Part shown: positions 57,601 through 64,000 of the stretch, piece after piece
Layout of the letters: every line of letters starts with the position of its first letter
How positions within the stretch are numbered: position 1 is the first letter of the stretch
Translations under genes and position numbers: made by a program
Source: Syngnathus acus
Taxonomy: Eukaryota; Chordata; Actinopteri; Syngnathiformes; Syngnathidae
NCBI RefSeq assembly: GCF_901709675.1
Contig: NC_051106.1
Span: 1,648,001 to 1,712,000 of the forward strand
Length of the DNA stretch: 64,000 bases
Reading direction: 5' to 3'
Notes under the pieces: model-generated
What the model saw: the letters and a program-made list of their open reading frames with translations, nothing else
The model's database searches: none
What the model was told of the DNA's origin: nothing

Positions 57601-59932
57601 GTCCTGTTGGTTTATGTGCAGGAATATCTTTTTAACATTTATGACTGTTTTTGGTTCAGCCCAAAGCAACCACGACACACAACGCTAATAAGAAGACTCC
57701 AAATGTGGGTCCGAAAGCTCGTTCGCCTCCAAACCACAATAGTGCAACTAAAACAAGCAGAACAGCATCGTCGCCATCTCCAGACCGGTAGGTGAACACG
57801 ATGTAACGGCGCAACACAGCAAAACATCTTTTAATCTCCCTCGGAAGGGCTCACAGGAGATCAAGCCGGCGGCATTCAATCCCTCTTCAACTGGACCTCG
57901 AGTCGGTTCCCGAGGAGGACGTTCCAATTTGCAACTCTGCCCTGTCACCTGGCAACTCCAGGCCTGCCAGAGTCTCCGCCGAAGACAAAATAGAGGACTC
58001 GTCTGAGACGCTGATCTACGAGTCGGAAGCTGAGAGCAGAACTGCGGGAGATGGCAGTAAGTTCCAACAAGGGAATTGGATCTTGAATGAGATGCGGTGA
58101 TGACAACAGAAGTTGTTTTTCTTCATCAGGTCCTTCCAGGATGCTTTCCCCTCCACCCGAAGCCCCGCTAAGGCGCTCGAACGGTACTTCCGACCCAGAA
58201 GAGGCCTCTCGCTCGTTGGCCGTGAAGAGGCGAGAGGCTCGGCTGCTCAGGGAGCTGGAGGAGCAGGAGAGCTTGGCAGCGGCCGAAGTTGAAAGGTAAG
58301 TGTTGAACCGGAACCACAGCTCGGTCTCATCTGATTCATTTCCCCTGGCCTCCGCGTCCAGGCGCAGTCGTGAGGAGCTGGAGCGCCGCGAGGCTGAGGA
58401 GCGAGCCCGGCAGCAGGCTGAGACTGAGCGCTTGATCGCGGAAAAGCAAAGACGTGAGGAAGACGCGCATCGGCGTGCCGAGGAGGAGGAGAGAGCTCAG
58501 GCCATGCATGAAGCGGCGCTTCTGCACAAGCAGGTGGGTGCCTCGAGCACAGCCGACATCCCTGAACATTGCTTCACAACTATTAAAACCGGACCCTAGA
58601 TCAACAAACCTATTTTGGGGGTCCAACCCTACCCCGGAAATCAAGGTCTTGGCAATTGTAAGTCTTGGTGTAGCTCCCAAACCTGAACCTGGGTTCTTAC
58701 CTTGACTTGGCTCCAAACTTAAATCAGAAGTGGAACCCAAGCTCCAAAATGAGCCTGAATCCCAAGTTCTTCTGATGTAAAACTACAAGAAACTCGTTGC
58801 GCCATTCCTTCTCAAACTGAGCCATACCATAACGAATCGTAATCCCATCGAAAATATGACCAAAAAAAACTTTCAACGTAATTACGGATGTGTTTGTACA
58901 ACTGTAAAATTGCCAGACCAGATACAGAGTGCAACAAGCTGATGATGTGTGACGATAACTCGTCTCAGGTCTTGCTTCACACAAGCCATGACTTGACTCC
59001 ACATGCATAAAATTTGGTGGCCACTCGACTGTCCTTGCTGAACGGTCACTTGGGACTTGCTTAAAACTCCCAAGTTATTTGAGATTTAACTTTTATGACT
59101 CACTCTGACCTGATTAAACCCACACCGCGTCAACTGCAGAGGGAGGAGGAACAAGCTCGAGAGCGGGAGAAAGCGGCCCAGGCGCAGAAGGAGCGTGAGC
59201 TGGCCGCGCAGAAAGAGGAAGCAGAACGCCAAGTTCGGAAAAAGGTGATTACCTGTACTTTGCTACCTACACAAAGTCCGAAGTGTCTGTTCCTCGTACG
59301 AGCATTCTATCTCGCTTGAATGTTCTTCCAAATGCAAGCATATGACACTCAAAGCTCTTTGGCCCCTGCAGCGACTGGAGGAGATCATGCGGAGAACCAG
59401 AAGAACAGTTTCTCCTGACACGGTGAGACTTGGCCAGCTGGGTCTTGTGACCCACACACACATTGCAGTTCATTGTCTCAAACCGCCTGCTTACTTTTCC
59501 TTGTACTGACAGAAATCAGCAACGGTGAGCATCTTACCCAAGGAGAACAATGAGACTCCTGTGCAGGATGCCGTCAAGCTCCCGGCGGGTTCCAGGCCCT
59601 CACAGACGCTGATGGATGATAAAGACGCCAATGATGACATGGTGCCTGTGGTGGCCTTCAAAGAGCGCAGGTCTCTCCGGACTCTCACGGGTCTGGAAGA
59701 CATCCAGACACACCAACGAGCAGGTGAGACCATGTCAGCAGATCCAAAATGTCTTGAATGGCCTTTGCTGGTGTGTACGTGGGTTCAAAATGTGTTCCGC
59801 CATGATTTTTTCTGCTACGTTACTGCTTTTAGATCATCAAATTGACGCGGGAGCATGCTTAATTATGAATTTCCTCATTCATTGCTGATTCTTATTTTAT
59901 TTTCCTGCTGTTTATTCTCAGAGGTCATTTGA
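54657..59932 (+). CDS. map7: Microtubule-associated protein 7 (ensconsin)
   Basis: Fourteen exons close in frame (657 residues): 54657-54720, 54903-54977, 55055-55218, 55403-55502, 55616-55732, 55936-56345, 57660-57787, 57857-58056, 58130-58295, 58362-58533, 59140-59244, 59372-59422, 59513-59723, 59922-59932. Exons 2-4 encode the N-terminal coiled coil that binds microtubules (RLKAARERREEQQRLL, HYEQQLQERQKKLQEQKLKE). Exon 5 holds the family motif NLVSRLLTPTSSYLARSKSA. Exons 9-12 form the C-terminal MAP7 coiled coil that recruits kinesin-1 (RREEDAHRRAEEEERAQAM, RLEEIMRRTRR). The C-terminus EVI resembles the EVL ending of human MAP7. Exon 6 is a Gln/Pro/Lys-rich repeat whose frame is fixed by the phases on both sides. 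Another MAP7 family member is possible, but the neighbouring ahi1-like gene supports map7. Confidence 0.88.
56127..56260 (+). repeat. map7: 45-bp coding tandem repeat in map7 exon 6
   Basis: Units at 56127-56171 and 56172-56216 differ at only a few bases, and a decayed third unit follows. The 15-residue unit in the spliced frame is of the type QNQKPQIQKPQVQRL. Shorter related units precede them from about 56020. Confidence 0.9.
56412..56716. mobile_element. hAT MITE A in map7 intron 6
   Basis: Ends CAGGGGTGTCAAACTCA at 56412 and TGAGTTTGACATCTATG at 56716 are imperfect inverted repeats. Flanks are CTATAGAT (56404-56411) and CTTTAGAT (56717-56724), seven of eight bases alike. Non-coding. The body has the GCGGGCCGC-type sequence common in fish genomes. 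Confidence 0.85.
56725..57530. mobile_element. hAT element B in map7 intron 6
   Basis: Starts CAGTGTTTCCCAACC and ends GGTTGGGAAACACTG. It is flanked by the perfect duplication CTTTAGAT at 56717-56724 and 57531-57538. No transposase frame is seen in its 806 bp. Confidence 0.93.
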
Positions 59933-61303
59933 GTTCCACATTCTTAGACAAGCACGGATGTCAGCACCATATTGTGAGGACTGCGATAACAGCCATCTTC
60001 TTCTCCGTCTGATTTCAAGGAAAATGTCCTTAAAGCATCAATTCCGCACAGCAAGATAATCAATTAATCGTGGCTTTTTTCCCTGAGACTTCACATAGCA
60101 GTCTTGAACACTGTCGTCTCCGGTGTAGTGACAATCACTTTGGTATTTGTTGCCGTAGAAGCGCTTTTTGTGCAGGTCGCACCATAACACACAATCCCGT
60201 CTGTAGTATGAGCAAACACATTTACAAGCTGCTAAAGAACCCTTAAGTAGTTCCCAAAGACTTTGCTTTTTTAAAGTGTTGAATAATGTATTTTTGCACA
60301 AATAGAAGTGGCTTTGCTTCACATTATTAATATATGCAATCTCTATCAAAGTAATCCATGGTCTTTTATTATTGTTACATGAAAGCGTAAGAAACAAATC
60401 AACATGTTACGTTTTGGTCATTTGTTGGCAAATAGGTTCAAATAAACTCTAAAAGTTATGCTATTCATTTAAGGCTATGTCTTTGTTGAATGTAAATTGT
60501 ATTAAATTCACTAAATGAGATACCTGCCTACATTGTCTGTTATGTACATTACCACAGCTTTTACCAACCTTCAAGAGCAGGAATACCGATTATAGTCACA
60601 AATGGGGAGTAAAAACGTCCAAACCGGTACAAACAGAATACTCAACACTTTTAAACATGATGTCTTTCTAAAGTCAATTGTTAAATTACTACCCGTTCGA
60701 CAGCCTCGTAACAGCAGGCTTTGGTATCGTTATCTTGTGTCTGTAAACTTGTAGTTACATTTGTAGTCCTGCTGGGGGCACAAGCACAGAGAAAAGGACG
60801 AGGAGGAGAAAAACACAAAACGAAGAAGACAAAAAAGCGTCGCTCGCGCAGCCATGTCAACGCTCAAGTGTTTTGCTGAGGATGTCGGTCTACTTTTGGC
60901 CGAATAAACCACTCGTAGACGGGGGAAAGTACCGATAAAACAGATACTAATTGGTGTCGTAGTGTGTGGGGCAGGAAAAGCGCAACGGCTTCGGACCACC
61001 GTCGTAAGCTCGTTTATTCACAATGAACGGTCTCAACGGTGTTGTATATGCACTGATTCATTACACTGAACCCCAGATTTACTGAATTACTACGCGAGCG
61101 GGCTTATCTTTTTTTACACTTTCTGTCGTGGTTATCGCTATGTTAATATTCATAGCGTATTTATGACCGCCTTTGGTCGCCAACCGGGTTAGAGTTCACC
61201 GAGAGGTCGTTTGAACGCCAAACTGGACACGCATTAACCCTTGCGTATGACGTCACCGCCGGCAAAGCTGAGCTAACGTTAGCACGCTAACGTAGCTAGC
61301 TAA
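59933..61303. other. map7 3' UTR and flank up to the ahi1-like gene
   Basis: A polyadenylation signal AATAAA lies at 60441-60446, which would give a 3' UTR of about 530 bp. The rest, including a minus-strand open frame near 60730-60999, shows no recognisable domain and probably contains the promoter of the next gene. Confidence 0.5.
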
Positions 61304-64000
61304 ATGACAGACGACGGTGATGCCTGCAGGTAAGTTATTCTTTAAAATTTGTTTTGAAGAATGATGACTCAAAATTTGTAAAAGCTCAAAAGTGTAAAAG
61401 CTGCGTCTCTCCATATCCCTCCTATGGTTACGTCATCGTGGCGTCACACGTACTTCCGGGTGACAAAAGCGTTTGCATTCTTGATGGCACCACTTATAAA
61501 TAAACACTTCCACGTGCAGGCAGTCTTGCGGGCCACTCTACATATTATTTTTGCAAAGACATTGAAGAATAAAAATGATTTTTGGAGACATACATTCAAC
61601 AAAGTGCTAATCACACTTCTTGGCGATCTGGTCCATATTTGCATGCTAGAATTACTCTGTTGACTAGTAACCTAATAAAGTGTCGGGTGCATGTAATCTG
61701 GAGGAGTCAATCTGTTAGTCAAGTCATTTAACCTAATTTACGTTGACTGTGCAGCATTTCCAGTAGCTGTTGTCTGATTTGTGTACTATATTCCCATTAA
61801 AGGTGGAAGTACCTGGACAGCGACCCAGGACGGATTGGACAAGACGTTAGAGAAGCCAATTAAGAAAAAGTCCAAGAAGAAAACCCCCGAAATTAACGAG
61901 AGCATTGTGGTAAGTCATTTTCCTCGTCTATGTGTTGCCTTACATTTCAAGACTACTGCTTTTGTTGGAATATATTATGCCAAAAATAACATTTAAAAAA
62001 AACTTTTGATCCAATTCACTCATCAGATTTAATTTGTTTTTCTTAACGTCAGCACATTTCCCATACTTGACTTCAGCTGCGTATTCTTCCAGAGAATGTT
62101 CAATGAACGATTTTCCTCCTCTCCAGCTTCAGACTCTCAAGAACCTCCGCGTCACAAAGGGCGGGCAGTCCGATGACGACGACGCGCATCATCTGGAACA
62201 CGATGGCCGTGAGTTTGAAACGGCCACAAACGGCAACAACGAAGAGGACACTCGACCATCAAAAGCCAAGAGGAAGACTAAGAGGGAACTTCCCAGCCGG
62301 CCTTTGCCCGACAACGCCGCTGGCCCTGAAGCGGAGGGCGAGCAGAAGGAGGCGAAACGCGGGAGTAAGAAGGGCAGACGGAAAGACGACGCCAGGAGAG
62401 ATGACGACAAGGACGGCGAGGAGCTGCTGCGGGAGTACCAGCAGCAGATGACGCCAGAAGACGAAGACACGCGAGGTAGTGACGACGTAGGGAAGAGGAA
62501 AAAGAAGAAGAAAGTGAAATCTGCCACCGCCGAGTCGGATCTTGGGTGGGTTTTCATTGTTTGAATTTGATTGCTGTTTTCATATTTCAAATTACCATTT
62601 TTTTCCATGTATAATGCGCCCCCATGTATAATACGCACCCTAAAAATGGCATGTTGATGCTAGAAAAAAGCCTGTACCCATGCATAATACGCACCCAAAT
62701 TTTTTATTTTTTTATTTTTATTTTTTTTTAAGTCCCAATGATCGTCACACACGCATCTGGGTGTGGTGAAATTTGTCCTCTACATTTGACCCATCCCCGT
62801 GTGATTTTGATCCATCCCCTGGGGGAGAGGGGAGCAGTGAGCAGCAGCGGCACAGCGCTCGGGAATCATTTGGTGATCTAACCCCCCAATTCCAACCCTT
62901 AATGCTGAGTGCCAAGCAGGGAGGCAATGGGTCCCATTTTTATAGTCTTTGGTATGACTCGGCCGGGTTACTTAAGTCCGTAAACGTAAAATTATTTCAG
63001 AAAAAAGATCATCTTTGGGAACAACCGGATGTTATTCTGCCGGTCAGTATCACTGCGCATGCAGTAGCAAACTCGATAGCGAAGAAATATGTGAGACTCT
63101 CAACGGGATCACCAATATTTGAGTGATGTTCAAGTTATTTATCACAATTATTTATTATTATAATAATAATATATATAATATATATAATAATTATTTATTT
63201 ATTATTCACAATTGTCATGGTGATCTTTCTGGTGATTTCTTAACTAGGCTGGATGTATTTTTTTTGTTGGCGTTGATTTCTCCGACTCTCCAGAAAGGTA
63301 CCACCGCGATCAGTTAGGTTAAATGAAAAGAGAGGAAAGTGACGTGCGGACATGTTAAAAAGGCGGCTCTGTATGGGAGAGAAGTTGAAGAGGAATAAAA
63401 AAAACCTTGGAAACCAAAACTTGCCCCTCGTCGTGACTCGGAGCCGCAACAAATGTTTCGGATTTGTGTAGGGTACATTGCGACAGCAAACGAGCAGGTG
63501 ATCGAGCAAGCGTCTGATACGAGAGCATTGTGTTTGTATGGAGCGTGTTTGAAGTGAACAGCAGAGAAGAAAGGAACAAGGCAAAGTGTTGTGAAATAAA
63601 ATATTACCTGTAATACGCATTTAGGTAGAGAACTGAACTCTTGCTCTTTATATAGCTGACGTGTCAAAAAAAAAAAAGAAAAATTGTACCCATGTATAAT
63701 GCGCACCCCAGATTTTAGGACAATAAATTAGTTAAATTTTGCGCATTATACATGGGAAAAACGGTAATATTTTGGATTGATAGAGCTTCTCTCCATCAGA
63801 GATCATGACCAGGACGGCGATGTGGAAAGTGACTCCAAGGAGAAAAAGAAGAAGAAGAAGACGACGAAGAAGAAGAAGTCAAGTAAATGATACTTTTTAT
63901 AGAACAAAGCCTTTGGGATTTCCGCTCCCCGGCAACTTGTTCTACCATGGCCACCGCTGACATAGTTTTGACGGATCTTTTGCAGCCTCGGAGGAAGGAA
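61304..64000 (+). CDS. ahi1: Lysine-rich protein, probable N-terminus of Ahi1 (jouberin); runs off the window
   Basis: Five exons are visible: 61304-61329, about 61815-61909, 62127-62545, 63800-63882 and 63986 onward. The joins between 62127-62545, 63800-63882 and 63986 are in phase. The first join is less certain, since the best in-frame acceptor is the AG before 61815 and not the stronger-looking one at 61800. The product is charged and lysine-rich with acidic patches (EELLREYQQQMTPEDED, KKSKKKTPEINESI, HDQDGDVESDSKEKKKKKKK). These resemble in order the disordered N-terminal region of Ahi1, a transition-zone protein of primary cilia mutated in Joubert syndrome. The WD40 and SH3 domains would lie beyond the window. 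Human AHI1 and MAP7 are close neighbours at 6q23, which supports the call. Low-complexity similarity alone is weak evidence. Confidence 0.55.
62595..63764 (-). mobile_element. TA-flanked inverted-repeat element, copy 2 (inverted)
   Basis: Ends CCATTTTTTTCCATGTATAA at 62595 and TTATACATGGGAAAAACGG ending at 63764, with TA at 62593-62594 and 63765-63766. The core at about 63240-63620 matches 1740-2115 of copy 1 in reverse complement. It carries the SINE in full body length (62735-62965), where copy 1 keeps only its two ends. It also has an extra AT-rich tract near 63140-63200. It lies in the intron between exons ending 62545 and starting 63800. Confidence 0.85.
62735..62965 (-). mobile_element. 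SINE carried inside TA-flanked element copy 2
   Basis: Same family and orientation as the SINE at 39215-39471: shared runs GGTGATCTAACC and GCTGAGTGCCAAGCAGG (plus reading). Its tRNA-like head is cut off at about 62965, so this is a 5'-truncated insertion or a deletion after capture. Confidence 0.75.

Noticed and set aside
60730-60999. Minus-strand 89-codon frame upstream of the ahi1-like gene
   Set aside because: No recognisable motif and low-complexity Ser/Phe/Leu runs; most likely chance.

Overview
The window is nuclear DNA from a vertebrate, almost certainly a percomorph-type teleost fish. Its genes are intron-rich with short GT-AG introns (many 70-150 bp). Between and inside them lie typical fish mobile elements: L2/CR1-like LINE fragments, tRNA-headed SINEs, hAT elements with 8-bp target duplications, and TA-flanked inverted-repeat elements. 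The genus cannot be fixed from the sequence alone. All gene models below were spliced by hand. The exon phases close in frame from start to stop for seven genes; the eighth runs off the window.

Left part (1-18 kb). Positions 1-5000 hold nested repeats: a LINE ORF interrupted by a hAT element, itself interrupted by a TA-flanked element carrying a SINE remnant; a second LINE fragment; and a SINE with a perfect 13-bp target duplication. Three minus-strand genes follow: a C2H2 zinc-finger/SAM protein of the SAMD3-like fish type (6412-9130), a short, nearly tailless neurofilament/internexin-like intermediate filament protein (10566-12158), and the single-exon germline RNA regulator nanos1 (13312-13908). 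About 4 kb without genes comes next.

Centre (18-52 kb). alms1 (+, 19362-25949; centrosome/basal body) and dctn1 (-, 26528-37574; dynactin p150Glued) are convergent, with polyadenylation signals only about 40 bp apart. otof (-, 40964-52216; hair-cell ferlin calcium sensor) follows, with 41 coding exons. Its predicted start lies downstream of where the first C2 domain should be. dctn1 keeps a set of microexons (12, 18, 21 and 24 nt).

Right part (54-64 kb). map7 (+, 54657-59932; kinesin-1 recruiting microtubule protein) is head-to-head with otof and contains an exon built from a 45-bp repeat. Two different hAT elements sit side by side on one target site in its intron 6. The window ends inside a lysine-rich gene (+, from 61304) that best fits the N-terminus of ahi1 (jouberin); in human, AHI1 and MAP7 are also near neighbours. 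A second, inverted copy of the TA-flanked element lies in its intron.

Functionally the centre and right part gather cytoskeletal and ciliary genes (alms1, dctn1, map7, ahi1-like) plus otof. The human counterparts lie on two chromosomes (2p and 6q), so this is a fish-specific arrangement. I found no evidence of a wholly new biological system. The most unusual signals are the mobile-element nesting, the possible C2A-less otoferlin, the GC-AG introns and the repeat-built map7 exon.
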